A stretch of 64,000 nucleotides of DNA from CAZDRB01 sp964507925 (GTDB lineage: Bacteria; Patescibacteriota; Microgenomatia; UBA1400; UBA12108), in the NCBI GenBank assembly GCA_964507925.1, contig CAZDRB010000001.1, positions 1 to 64,000 on the forward strand, read 5' to 3'. Positions 25,823 to 34,090 of this stretch are shown in pieces. Below the pieces are notes generated by a model, which made no database searches, was not told the origin of the DNA, and saw only the letters and a program-made list of their open reading frames with translations. Numbering within the stretch: the stretch's first letter is position 1; every line of letters starts with the position of its first letter. The translations under genes and the position numbers were made by a program.

Positions 25823-27268
25823 ATGAACAAATTGACTATGTATCAGTTGATGATCTATTTTTTGGGAACACTCCTCGTGGCCCTAACCATCCTTTCTTAT
25901 CTCAAGATCTTGCCCTACGATCCAGCTGATATTATTGCCTCGACCGTAATACTTTGTATCTCCTCAGTCGTAGTCAATGCCGTTGTCGCAAAGATAAGTC
26001 GCGCCTATACAAATGTTGAGTCTGCCCTCATTACCGGACAGATACTCTCATTGATTGTCGGTCCGCTTGGAGTCCAAGGTAACAGTTTTTTCTTGGTGAG
26101 TGTGGCCGGGATCTCGATCGTGTCTAAATATGTATTGGCGATTAATAAACGGCATGTTTTTAATCCGGCAGGACTTGGGATACTGGCTGGCGCCCTGTTG
26201 TTTGGGAGAGGGGCCTCTTGGTGGGTGGGGAGTGTGGAGATAATCGGATTAGTTGCCGCGGGCAGCATTTTGATATTTACCAAGCTCAAGCGTTTTACCC
26301 TCGCACTTGTGTTTTTGAGTGCTTATTTGCTTCCAGCGACGATGCTCGGAATTGATCCGATTACTATTTTGCTTTATACCCCAATATTGTTTTTTGCGTC
26401 GGTGATGCTCATTGAGCCACTGACTTCTCCGGTCAAGACAAAGCAACAGATAGCGTATGCAGCTTTTATGGGCATACTTTTGCTTGCCCTGCAGATGAGC
26501 CTAAAAGTCCCCTACACGCTCGAGCTCGGCTTGCTCGTTGCTAATCTGTTTTCTTATCTGATGGGCAAGCCTTTGCGGGTCGAGATGACACTAAAGAGTA
26601 GAGAAAAAATTGCCAAAAATACTTTTGCCTTTCATTTTTTGCCGGCAGAAAAGTTTGCGTTTGAGCCGGGTCAGTATATGTCCTGGACTCTCCCTCACAA
26701 AGGTCAGGACAAGCGAGGGGTGCGGAGGTATTTTACAATCTCTTCTTCTCCTCGTGATACGGAAGTAGTTGTAAGTCTCAAGCTGCCTGAGGGCCGGGCA
26801 AGTAGCTACAAGCAGTCGCTCATGAAAATGAGACTAGGTGACAAGATTATCGCAAATGACCCTGTGGGTGAGTTTGTACTACCAAATGATCATAATCTCC
26901 CCTTGGCATTTGTTGCGGGCGGAATTGGAGTTACGCCGTTTATTAGTATGGCAAAGTGGCTGATTGAGAAAAACGAAACACGGGATATTGTTCTTTTGTA
27001 CGCTAACTCTCGCGAAGAGGATATCGCCTACTCGCAAGTTCTGGCACGAGCCAAAAAGCAAGGACTAAAGACTATTAATATAGTAACCAAGCGGGACGGG
27101 CACATTGATCAAGCGATGATTGCGGCAAAAATTCCTGACTACAAAGCGCGGATGTTCTATGTTTCTGGACCGCAGGCTATGGTTGACGAGGTACAAAAAT
27201 TACTCAGGCGCGCAGGAGTCAAGAAGATAAAGACTGATTTTTTCCCGGGATATGCAAAGGGCGATTAG
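25823..27268 (+). CDS. NqrB/RnfD-like membrane domain fused to ferredoxin-NAD(P) reductase domain
   Basis: The first about 235 residues hold around eight hydrophobic helices with the RnfD/NqrB-like loop AINKRHVFNPAGLGI. Residues about 250-481 form an FNR module with FAD site RRYFTISSS and NAD(P) site VAGGIGVTPFISM. Such a protein could pass electrons from NAD(P)H to a membrane carrier. I do not see the SGAT motif for covalent FMN attachment found in NqrB. It is convergent with the cupredoxin gene, three bases apart. The ion-pumping role of true Nqr/Rnf complexes should not be assumed. Confidence 0.82.
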   Translation: MNKLTMYQLMIYFLGTLLVALTILSYLKILPYDPADIIASTVILCISSVVVNAVVAKISRAYTNVESALITGQILSLIVGPLGVQGNSFFLVSVAGISIVSKYVLAINKRHVFNPAGLGILAGALLFGRGASWWVGSVEIIGLVAAGSILIFTKLKRFTLALVFLSAYLLPATMLGIDPITILLYTPILFFASVMLIEPLTSPVKTKQQIAYAAFMGILLLALQMSLKVPYTLELGLLVANLFSYLMGKPLRVEMTLKSREKIAKNTFAFHFLPAEKFAFEPGQYMSWTLPHKGQDKRGVRRYFTISSSPRDTEVVVSLKLPEGRASSYKQSLMKMRLGDKIIANDPVGEFVLPNDHNLPLAFVAGGIGVTPFISMAKWLIEKNETRDIVLLYANSREEDIAYSQVLARAKKQGLKTINIVTKRDGHIDQAMIAAKIPDYKARMFYVSGPQAMVDEVQKLLRRAGVKKIKTDFFPGYAKGD

Positions 27269-27271
27269 TGT

Positions 27272-27691
27272 CTAGTTTTCAACAGTGATTGTCCCGGTAT
27301 TTCGGGGAGAGAGGTGGTCATGATACGAGTATGAACCTGCCTCGGTAAAGGTAAATTCGTAGACTCCCCCAGTAACAACTCCCATCCGACTATCAAAGGT
27401 TGAGTAATCTGAGTGGATTGGATGGGGATCCGAGGCAGTCCACATGGGAGAGTCCGATTCGTTGACAAAGACGACCTTGGTACCTGGCTTGACCGTGATT
27501 TCAGACGGAGCGTAGCCAGACTCTGTATAGACAACTCGCTCGGTTAGCTCAACCCCTCCCTCTGTGTTCTCAACTACTACTGGAGTGGGAGAGGAGACGG
27601 TAGGTAGATTTTTGTCAGGAGTTTGCTTAGTAAAGAAGATTACACCAAGGCTTATGAGAATTAAGATAGCTACGATTGGCAAAGCTTTCAT
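27272..27691 (-). CDS. Membrane-anchored cupredoxin-like protein
   Basis: A 139-residue protein with an N-terminal anchor (residues about 1-22), a short linker, then a plastocyanin/cupredoxin domain. Candidate copper ligands lie in DPHPIHSD and YHDHLSP; the usual Cys ligand is not obvious, so it may bind copper differently or act structurally. TACAAT lies seven bases before the ATG. It stands 3' to the NqrB-FNR fusion, which makes an electron-transfer link attractive but unproven. Confidence 0.8.
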   Translation of the reverse strand: MKALPIVAILILISLGVIFFTKQTPDKNLPTVSSPTPVVVENTEGGVELTERVVYTESGYAPSEITVKPGTKVVFVNESDSPMWTASDPHPIHSDYSTFDSRMGVVTGGVYEFTFTEAGSYSYHDHLSPRNTGTITVEN

Positions 27692-27714
27692 ATTGATTAT
27701 TGTAGCAGAAAAAA

Positions 27715-28380
27715 TCACCAGTCAATTGATTGTTGCCCGTGAGCCTCGAGATATGAGTTGCACTGGGAAAATGGTTTGGAGCCAAAAAATCCTGAATAGG
27801 CGGAGAAAGGCGAGGGATGAGGAGACTTGATTACGAGGTGTTTGGACTCATCGATCACGCTGCCCTTTTTTTGGGCATATGCTCCCCAAAGAATAAAGAC
27901 TAGATTTTCTTTTTGCTCGGACAAGGACCTGATCACTGCGTCGGTAAAGCGCTCCCAGCCGATGTTCTGGTGGGAACCGGGAGAACTTTTTTTGACTGTG
28001 AGCGTCGCATTGAGAAGGAGTACACCTTGAGTTGCCCACGACTGGAGATCTCCTCCTGTAACTCTAGATTTACGCCCGAGATCGGACTCGATTTCTTTGT
28101 AGATATTTTGGAGTGAGGGAGGGAGCTTGACACCTGAGCTGACCGCAAAAGCTAGGCCATTGGCTTGTCCCTCACCATGGTAGGGATCTTGGCCGATGAT
28201 CACGACCTTGACCTGCTCGAAGGGCGTGAGCTCAAAGGCGCGAAAGATAAATTTTGGCGGTGGGTAAACGGTTGATGCGAGATATTTTGACTTGACGAAC
28301 TCAGCTAGTTTTTGAAAATAATCCTGATTAAACTCTGACTCTAGTACCTTTTTCCAGCTTGGCTCGATTTTGACATTCAT
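27715..28380 (-). CDS. ung: Uracil-DNA glycosylase, family 1
   Basis: Removes uracil from DNA. The catalytic water-activating loop GQDPYHGEGQANGLAF and the DNA-intercalating HPSPFSAYSGFFGSKPFS loop are present in order; 221 residues from the ATG at 28380 fits the family. The longer reading starts upstream of the promoter of the divergent gene and is rejected. It supplies abasic sites for endonuclease IV at 0.7 kb. Confidence 0.95.
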   Translation of the reverse strand: MNVKIEPSWKKVLESEFNQDYFQKLAEFVKSKYLASTVYPPPKFIFRAFELTPFEQVKVVIIGQDPYHGEGQANGLAFAVSSGVKLPPSLQNIYKEIESDLGRKSRVTGGDLQSWATQGVLLLNATLTVKKSSPGSHQNIGWERFTDAVIRSLSEQKENLVFILWGAYAQKKGSVIDESKHLVIKSPHPSPFSAYSGFFGSKPFSQCNSYLEAHGQQSIDW

Positions 28381-28410
28381 GTTGTATATGTTATCACTGA
28401 GGATCCATGG

Positions 28411-28439
28411 TTGACAGTATATATATCTCATAGTATTAT
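28411..28439 (+). promoter_or_regulatory. Sigma-70-like leaderless promoter
   Basis: TTGACA (28411-28416), a 17 bp spacer, TATTAT (28434-28439), then six bases to the ATG at 28446. It matches the -35/-10 consensus closely with no room for a ribosome binding site. Confidence 0.75.
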
Positions 28440-28445
28440 CTCAAC

Positions 28446-29255
28446 ATGAAATTAGGATTCATCGAAACATTAGGAGGCTTATATAACAATAGCCTTGAAC
28501 CATTCTCTCTTAAAAACAAGTTGGACACTTTCCAAAGTTTATATGGAGTTAGGCCGTCGCCATTTTTGATAGACAACCCAGTAAGAGAAATTTCCTTAAC
28601 CGAGCTTTCCCCTTCAATCCACGCGTTTGTAGAAAGTTTTACAGATTCAGGAGAATTTAATCGAAGCTTAACAGACTATTTGAATAGATCTGAAGCTGGT
28701 TCTCATCTCAATCCCAGAGAGTTTTCTTTAGTTGCTCATTCTGGACCTAGCACTAGTATTTCCCCACCGTATGACACATTCTTTATGGATGGAGCGTCTG
28801 GCTTAATACTCACTTATGGTAAACCTAAAGATCGAAATTCTGTAATTGCATCGGTAGATCCACTATTCAGGGTAAATCAATCTAATAGAATGTCCCAAAC
28901 TAATCATGACTACAAAGACATTGTTATTAATCAGTTACAAGGACCACTGAAAAATTTTTCGAACCCAGAGTTTAGAAAAATTTTTACTAGCTTTAGATGG
29001 GAACATTTACTTGTAGATTGTCTTGTGTCCTGGGCCTGGTACGCTGGTTTACAAAGATTATTACTTTTACCATCATATTATAATTATTATGGCAAAGTGA
29101 AAAGAAACGAAAATGGAAGCGCAATTATGAGATATGATGTGACAGCGGAGCGACGTGGATTTAGACGTACTAAAGAAACCGAAGCATACTCAATATTGTT
29201 TGATCGAGGCATGGTGATAGAGGCCTACAAACAAATGTTTGGCCAACAATCCTGA
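28446..29255 (+). CDS. Hypothetical protein at left edge of the accessory island
   Basis: A 269-residue protein of no family I recognise. It is AT-rich compared with the genes to its left and begins the low-GC stretch that runs to the recombinase. It has no signal peptide; a hydrophobic aromatic patch (SWAWYAGLQRLLLLPSYYNYYG) lies near residue 205, and the C-terminal part is basic. It is driven by the near-consensus promoter just upstream and is probably expressed. Function unknown. Confidence 0.7.
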   Translation: MKLGFIETLGGLYNNSLEPFSLKNKLDTFQSLYGVRPSPFLIDNPVREISLTELSPSIHAFVESFTDSGEFNRSLTDYLNRSEAGSHLNPREFSLVAHSGPSTSISPPYDTFFMDGASGLILTYGKPKDRNSVIASVDPLFRVNQSNRMSQTNHDYKDIVINQLQGPLKNFSNPEFRKIFTSFRWEHLLVDCLVSWAWYAGLQRLLLLPSYYNYYGKVKRNENGSAIMRYDVTAERRGFRRTKETEAYSILFDRGMVIEAYKQMFGQQS

Positions 29256-29348
29256 GTCCTTGTTTGTAAATTAGGCTTATACCATCTCAATTGTAGCCAT
29301 CAGATTTATTATTGATATCTGAATTCATGCATGCGATATAATGAATTT

Positions 29349-29885
29349 ATGGCAGATTACATTGTTCTTCATGGTAGTGGTGGCATAGACATGTGGATAC
29401 CATGGTTAGAAAAAGAACTGAAAAGTAAAGCTTCTGATGTATGGGTACCGACACTTCCTGATCCTGGTGAGCCAGATCTCAAGAAGCAGCTTCCGTTTTT
29501 GCTGGAGAGCAACAAGATAGGTCCAGAGTCAACTATTATTGGACACTCCGCATCTTGTCCGCTGATTTTGAGCTTACTAGAAAACTTGGATATAACTGTA
29601 AAAAAAGTTGTCCTCGTTGCTGGATATAATAAGCCATTGATAAATAGTGTGTCTGATCCAATTTTGCAAGATAGTTACAACTGGGAGAAGATAAAGAAAG
29701 CTGCTAAAGAGTTTGTTTTTGTAGTATCAGACAATGATCCGTGGGGGTGTGGAGAGGAGATGAATAGACCGATATTCGAACAAGTAGGTGGCACTTTCGT
29801 CATTGTTCATGACGGAGGACATTTTGGATCTAATACTTTTAAGAAACCGCTGTACGAATTCCCTCTTTTACTGGGCTTGATTTAG
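29349..29885 (+). CDS. RBBP9/YdeN-family serine hydrolase
   Basis: A 178-residue alpha/beta hydrolase. It opens with YIVLHGSGG, the nucleophile elbow is IIGHSAS, a DNDPWG segment may hold the catalytic Asp, and VIVHDGGHFGS carries the His. Members are small intracellular esterases of unclear substrate. The ATG at 29349 is used: TATAAT (29337-29342) is exactly six bases upstream. Its 3' end overlaps the next, convergent gene by 18 bases. Confidence 0.83.
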   Translation: MADYIVLHGSGGIDMWIPWLEKELKSKASDVWVPTLPDPGEPDLKKQLPFLLESNKIGPESTIIGHSASCPLILSLLENLDITVKKVVLVAGYNKPLINSVSDPILQDSYNWEKIKKAAKEFVFVVSDNDPWGCGEEMNRPIFEQVGGTFVIVHDGGHFGSNTFKKPLYEFPLLLGLI

Positions 29886-30362
29886 TTGCTTATCTATTCC
29901 CCCCTCTACCTCAGTCCCAAAGGTGACAAGGAGCTTGTCGCTGGGATTAATTGTTTGAGTGAGGGCGTTGGGGTTCTCGACTCCGTTCACGAAAAATCTC
30001 AATGTCCCGCTATCGCCTGTGCAAAATGTTTGGCCAGTACCCGTGGTTAGACACTCATTCGTCAGCTTCATCGGGAGAGTAGAGAAAAAGTCGCCCCACG
30101 TAGTTCCCTGCTTTTTGACTTTGATCAGGCTCGGATTATCTGCCTCTATATATACGTCGGGGGAGAGATTGTGATATTTGGGATCGCTAAAAAACCTTAA
30201 CGTTTGGTGAGTATAGATAGTAAATGATGCCTGTATGTCTAACTCTGAAATGATTACTTCTTTCGGGCTTGAACCTGAGGACATGTCTTGAGTTTTTTTG
30301 CTGGTGAAATATGTGAGCCCTGCGATAGCAAGAGCGAAGATGAGGAAAATTTTGAGTTTCAT
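29868..30362 (-). CDS. Membrane-anchored protein with GTTWGDFF motif
   Basis: A 164-residue protein: N-terminal membrane anchor (residues about 1-20), then an extracytoplasmic domain with DPKYHNLSPDVYIEADNPSLI, the motif GTTWGDFF and a TLRFFVNGVE beta segment. The motif and layout match the His-rich protein at 47598-48107 (GATWGDLF, then SGYVDGELV), so the two belong to one family. Two cysteines flank a short loop. TATAAT lies seven bases before the ATG, overlapping the -10 of the divergent gene. Function unknown; a metal- or ligand-binding surface protein is a guess. Confidence 0.65.
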   Translation of the reverse strand: MKLKIFLIFALAIAGLTYFTSKKTQDMSSGSSPKEVIISELDIQASFTIYTHQTLRFFSDPKYHNLSPDVYIEADNPSLIKVKKQGTTWGDFFSTLPMKLTNECLTTGTGQTFCTGDSGTLRFFVNGVENPNALTQTINPSDKLLVTFGTEVEGGIDKQLNQAQ

Positions 30363-30369
30363 AAATAGT

Positions 30370-30377
30370 ATTATACT
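30370..30377. promoter_or_regulatory. Overlapping divergent -10 elements
   Basis: Minus-strand TATAAT (30370-30375) and plus-strand TATACT (30372-30377) share four bases between the starts of the genes at 30362 and 30387, only 24 bases apart. Confidence 0.5.
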
Positions 30378-30386
30378 AGGGTATAT

Positions 30387-30665
30387 ATGGATACAAAATC
30401 GAATGAGCTACTTTTAACTGAGATCCGCAAGCTGGCTGAGGCTGTGACCAAGCTCAACAAGCACCAATCTGCCTGGTACTCATTTGGGCGTGGGATTATG
30501 TCAGCTCTGGGGTATTTTGTAGGAGCAGCAATATTGGTTGGCGTCATCGTATATCTTTTGCAGAGAGTAGATCTCGTTCCGATTATTGGGGAATGGCTTG
30601 GGGGAGTGATCAACGAGACAATCAAGAACTCTATGGGCAATCAATTAATGTTTCCGAATAAGTGA
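30387..30665 (+). CDS. Small membrane protein with coiled N-terminus
   Basis: A 92-residue protein with a charged helical start (ELLLTEIRKLAEAVTKLNKH), one transmembrane helix (ILVGVIVYLLQRVDLVPII) and a short tail. It resembles DUF5665-type small membrane proteins in layout, which I hold loosely. Its TGA stop overlaps the GTG start of the 35-codon gene that follows. Confidence 0.6.
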   Translation: MDTKSNELLLTEIRKLAEAVTKLNKHQSAWYSFGRGIMSALGYFVGAAILVGVIVYLLQRVDLVPIIGEWLGGVINETIKNSMGNQLMFPNK

Positions 30666-30769
30666 CCCTAGACCTTCCGCATCCAAACCGCCTTATCACA
30701 CATCTGATTGATCTATATAACCTATTCGCTCCAGATATGAGAATATCATCGGTAGCTATATCCTTCTAA
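30662..30769 (+). CDS. 35-residue microprotein, copy 1
   Basis: A GTG start overlaps the upstream TGA stop (GTGA), so it would be translated by coupling. The product begins VTLDLPHPNRLI, has LYNLFAPD in the middle and ends VAISF. It is co-linear and equal in length with the ORF at 31199-31306, with 16 identical residues and mostly conservative changes elsewhere, which supports selection at protein level. No known family. Confidence 0.6.
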   Translation: MTLDLPHPNRLITHLIDLYNLFAPDMRISSVAISF

Positions 30770-30835
30770 TGTTTCAAATCATAATTTCATAGTGACCTTG
30801 AGATAGATACTCCCCTAGTCTGGTAAAATGTGGAA

Positions 30836-31168
30836 ATGAGTCAAGAGGTAAGAACTGATATGGAAGATGCCTGGGCATCAGCCATAGCTCAGCAAGCAGA
30901 GGAAGTAATTGAAGAAGGTGCAATTGTAGTAGTGCAGGATGATCCATATACTTGGAGATATAGATCTGACCATCCTTTACATAAACACCCTCATATATTT
31001 AGGGATGGCCAAGAAGAAGGTGAGCCAAACCTACTGATTAGAGATGTAGATGGAAGTTTTAATGTTGTAACATTACTAAACATTACTTTAGCAATGACTA
31101 GACACACAAATAGAGATGTCCACTTAGTGAACGATGAAAATGACGTATTAAATTTACTGAACGGTTAA
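30836..31168 (+). CDS. Hypothetical acidic protein
   Basis: A 110-residue soluble, acidic protein with no recognised domain. An N-terminal helix (SQEVRTDMEDAWASAIAQQAEEVIEEG) is followed by a beta-rich part (AIVVVQDDPYTWRYRSD). The ATG at 30836 is chosen because TAAAAT (30824-30829) lies exactly six bases upstream; a GTG at 30830 would fall inside the gap. The second 35-codon gene follows about 30 bases downstream. Confidence 0.6.
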   Translation: MSQEVRTDMEDAWASAIAQQAEEVIEEGAIVVVQDDPYTWRYRSDHPLHKHPHIFRDGQEEGEPNLLIRDVDGSFNVVTLLNITLAMTRHTNRDVHLVNDENDVLNLLNG

Positions 31169-31198
31169 TTGCAAAAATACGTTGATATATAGGTTAAT

Positions 31199-31306
31199 GT
31201 GACCCTAGAACTTCCAGATCCAAACCGTATTATATCTAATCTGCTAGAGATTTTCGATCTGTTCAACCCATTCATAAAATCACCAGGGTTGGCTATATCC
31301 TCTTAG
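31199..31306 (+). CDS. 35-residue microprotein, copy 2
   Basis: A GTG-initiated ORF, product VTLELPDPNRII through IFDLFNPF to LAISS, 35 residues, aligned without gaps to copy 1. TATATA (31186-31191) lies seven bases upstream of the GTG, so this copy may be leaderless. Amino-acid likeness exceeds what neutral repeats would keep. Confidence 0.58.
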   Translation: MTLELPDPNRIISNLLEIFDLFNPFIKSPGLAISS

Positions 31307-31316
31307 ATTATCAAAC

Positions 31317-31610
31317 CTATTTATCCTTGCACAACGCTAAACACACCCCATTGTTGTTGTAACACCACGGATCGCCCTTGCTATATGGACCCTTGCTTGC
31401 AGTTCGAGTTCCCAAATAGTGTCTATCATCACAGCTGCCGTTTTTCGGAGGTACTCCCATTTTAATACACTCATCGTAACAAAACTGATAGTTCGTCTTT
31501 GATTTCGGACCTCTAACTGAGTAAATAAGGCCGGATAAAGCCAAGATTAAAAGAGCGCCAGTAGCAACTACCTTAATCACATTGTCAAAATTTAACTTAA
31601 TAGAGCTCAT
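31317..31610 (-). CDS. Membrane-anchored Cys-rich hypothetical protein
   Basis: A 97-residue protein with one N-terminal transmembrane helix (VVATGALLILALSGLIYSV) and an outside domain with six cysteines (FCYDECIKMG, SCDDRHY, WCYNNNGVCLALC), which suggests disulfide bonds. TATACT is exactly six bases before the ATG; a GAGGAGG run lies further upstream than a normal ribosome site. Function unknown; the DipZ and thioredoxin proteins at 38 kb could help fold it. Confidence 0.6.
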   Translation of the reverse strand: MSSIKLNFDNVIKVVATGALLILALSGLIYSVRGPKSKTNYQFCYDECIKMGVPPKNGSCDDRHYLGTRTASKGPYSKGDPWCYNNNGVCLALCKDK

Positions 31611-31640
31611 GGTGTAAGTATATACCTCCTCAACGATGGA

Positions 31641-32189
31641 TTATCCTAATAAGTCAAATGGATGTGATGGGAGTTCCATGCTTCCATACATTCGCTCGAG
31701 CTCAGCATACATTTTGTGGAAGAGGCGCTCACCCAAATCAAGACACATTTGTTCAATAATTGGAAAAGAGCTAATTTCAAATTTGGAGTTTGTAACCTGT
31801 ATCCCCAATCCTTTTGTTGGTGGATATCCAGGCATATTTGTTACTCCAGGAGGTACGATCTCAACACGTCGATACATACTATCGCTATGAGCTACAGTTT
31901 GGTCTCTATGGGCAATGATTTGGTAGTGAAGTGTTTGATATCTCAGGTTTGTATATCCTGGCCATGTACTATCAAGCGGTCTACCATATGGGCGATTAGA
32001 CTTAAACGCACGTGAGTATGCGCTTATTATATTGTCCTGAAGGTGTAAAAAACCCTCATCTTTGATGGACTTAACTGTTCTTAAAAATAATCTAGTTGTG
32101 TATAGCGCCTCAGCAATGTCTTGATGAGCAATGGCCAGCTTGTATAGAGAAATTCTTTCTTCCTCTGATACACCAGGATGACTAATCAT
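31641..32189 (-). CDS. Hypothetical protein
   Basis: A 182-residue soluble protein without a known domain. The N-terminal half is helical (EEERISLYKLAIAHQDIAEAL), the middle has RPLDSTWPGYTNLRYQTLHY, and the C-terminal part is IEQMCLDLGERLFHKMYAEL. The gene is AT-rich like its neighbours. TAGAAT lies nine bases before the ATG. It is divergent from the large nuclease-like gene. Confidence 0.55.
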   Translation of the reverse strand: MISHPGVSEEERISLYKLAIAHQDIAEALYTTRLFLRTVKSIKDEGFLHLQDNIISAYSRAFKSNRPYGRPLDSTWPGYTNLRYQTLHYQIIAHRDQTVAHSDSMYRRVEIVPPGVTNMPGYPPTKGLGIQVTNSKFEISSFPIIEQMCLDLGERLFHKMYAELERMYGSMELPSHPFDLLG

Positions 32190-32260
32190 ATTTGTACTAT
32201 TCTACAACTGATGAAAACAAAGTCATCTTTACCCAATGCTTGGCATATAATTAGCTTTAT

Positions 32261-34024
32261 ATGTCAAAGGCTATAGATTTATTTCACTCTGTTAGCATGC
32301 AGAGCCGCATGTCGCCTGAGAACAGCTCTGCGATAAAAACACTACAACAATCAGCAGAAGCTTTTGAGTTTGAAGGCAATTATTTCTCGGCTGGTTATAC
32401 CTACTCAACAATAGTGATGTCTCTTATGGGGCGGCATGTGAACACATACCCATACATCAATAAAGCTGATGAGTGTTACGACAAGTGCCTATCAAATCCT
32501 CACAACCATGTGCTTGAAAAAATAGCATGTCTCAAAAAGAAAATTAACGTGTTATCCGAGTACTCATGGATGTTTAGGCACACTGAAAAAGAAATGTTGG
32601 ACATAAAAACTGAACAAACGAAATTAGCAAGTCAGATTGAGACAATAATATCGAAGGAGTTTTCGGGTACCCCAGATGCAGGTAAGTATCTTGTTCATGG
32701 ATTCCAGATTAATACAAATCTGGATGGTAAATGGTGGCAAACTTTCACAAATTGGGAAACTGATGCTGACTCAGAGCAGTTTGGTGGAGGAACAATAACT
32801 ATAAATATAGCCTCAGCGTTTACCCTTAGAGTTGCTCTGGTTGACTACGCCGGTGCAAACGAAATCGCAGATAAATATCCTGATTTTTTTATATCACCCG
32901 GACTAAAAGGATGGAAGGAGGCCGTTAAAGGTTTTTGTTTTCCAGAACAGGCAGACTTCTACTTTGAAAAAGCATCAACAATTTTTAACAGTGATAATAA
33001 GCCGCCAGAGGTTTTGAGCAATCACGGAGGACACTGGTCATCAAAAAATTGGGAGTTGTGGGGCACTTATTTTCGGTCTAGAGCAGAACTAGCACTAGCA
33101 CGTAAAGATAAAGTTCATGTTAGGGAACATATCTTTCGTGCTTCAGAGATAATTGGCAAAGAGACCTTACATTGGATTGACGAAGGTGTATCGAGATATC
33201 GCATCCTGGTTAAAGCGCTTGCAATACTACTTTCAGATAACTCAGAAATTTCCTTGAGTGAAGTAAGAAAAATGTTTGAGTACGAGACGTATTTAAGCCA
33301 CGCTTCTCACTACGATCATTTAATCGACGAGTTTATCTCGGGTACCAATTATGCATTGGATAACTTTAGAAAACATCCAGAGAGAGAGTTTACAGAAGGT
33401 AATCTTGCAAGAGCACTTACCGCCTTTGACAAAATTCCGATTATGGACAGTGGTTTAGTTGATGCAATACGACCTCGCCTAGAGGAGCGTGCCCATGATG
33501 CGATATTTGGAGTACACAAAACCTGGATAGCTCGTACACTCGAAACAATATCAGATGAAGATGTTTTGCGTAAAGTAGTTCTTAAGTTAGTTCAGGCTTC
33601 GTTGCCAATTTACGCACAAATTATCCACGGCCCAACTGAACTAGGTACTGACATAGTTGCACTAGTAAAAATTGACGAAGTGCTAATACTTAAACAATAT
33701 CAGGTGAAATGCGGCAACATTACTAAGGCGAAATGGCCTGGTATAAAAGAGCAGTTAGAGGAAATATTTGATGTAAAAGATAGACCATCTCTACCAGAAA
33801 ATAGTAAAAACGCAAAAAAAATAGGCATATTGATATACAACGGTCATCCTAACCCCATAACTTCTCCGGTAATAAACAGTTGGTTTGAAGTACAAAAAAC
33901 AGAAAGGGATAGGCAATATGAGCATATACATCTAGATGCTTTTGTTAATTGGATCATCGAAGATAAGCTATTGACCGAGTTTAGACAGGTCCTAACACAG
34001 CTCAATGTCCCCATTACAGAGTAG
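32261..34024 (+). CDS. Helical-repeat protein with C-terminal PD-(D/E)xK nuclease-like domain
   Basis: A 587-residue protein. Residues about 1-420 look like TPR-type or other helical repeats (SAGYTYSTIVMSLMGRH, ELALARKDKVHVREHIF). Residues about 440-530 carry a restriction-endonuclease-like core: HGPTELGTDIVALVKI and LILKQYQVKCGNIT supply the D...QxK pattern. This combination is typical of defence or stress effectors, but no partner sensor gene is recognisable next to it. TATAAT lies nine bases before the ATG. It is the largest cargo gene of the island. A nuclease role is inferred from the motif pattern only. Confidence 0.65.
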   Translation: MSKAIDLFHSVSMQSRMSPENSSAIKTLQQSAEAFEFEGNYFSAGYTYSTIVMSLMGRHVNTYPYINKADECYDKCLSNPHNHVLEKIACLKKKINVLSEYSWMFRHTEKEMLDIKTEQTKLASQIETIISKEFSGTPDAGKYLVHGFQINTNLDGKWWQTFTNWETDADSEQFGGGTITINIASAFTLRVALVDYAGANEIADKYPDFFISPGLKGWKEAVKGFCFPEQADFYFEKASTIFNSDNKPPEVLSNHGGHWSSKNWELWGTYFRSRAELALARKDKVHVREHIFRASEIIGKETLHWIDEGVSRYRILVKALAILLSDNSEISLSEVRKMFEYETYLSHASHYDHLIDEFISGTNYALDNFRKHPEREFTEGNLARALTAFDKIPIMDSGLVDAIRPRLEERAHDAIFGVHKTWIARTLETISDEDVLRKVVLKLVQASLPIYAQIIHGPTELGTDIVALVKIDEVLILKQYQVKCGNITKAKWPGIKEQLEEIFDVKDRPSLPENSKNAKKIGILIYNGHPNPITSPVINSWFEVQKTERDRQYEHIHLDAFVNWIIEDKLLTEFRQVLTQLNVPITE

Positions 34025-34090
34025 GATCTCCTTAGATTTGTGTTCTATTAGACTCTACGTATACTATTAGAAAACAGGGAAATAACAGCG

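Noticed and set aside
30791..30805. Third, truncated copy of the 35-codon gene (GTGACCTTGAGATAG)
   Set aside because: Only three codons agree before a stop; this can occur by chance.
30661..31320. The two GTGACCCTAGA copies as insertion-site or tRNA-derived repeats
   Set aside because: They begin like the tRNA-Glu 3' region, but the likeness stops after a few bases, and both copies keep the same 35-codon frame with conservative changes.
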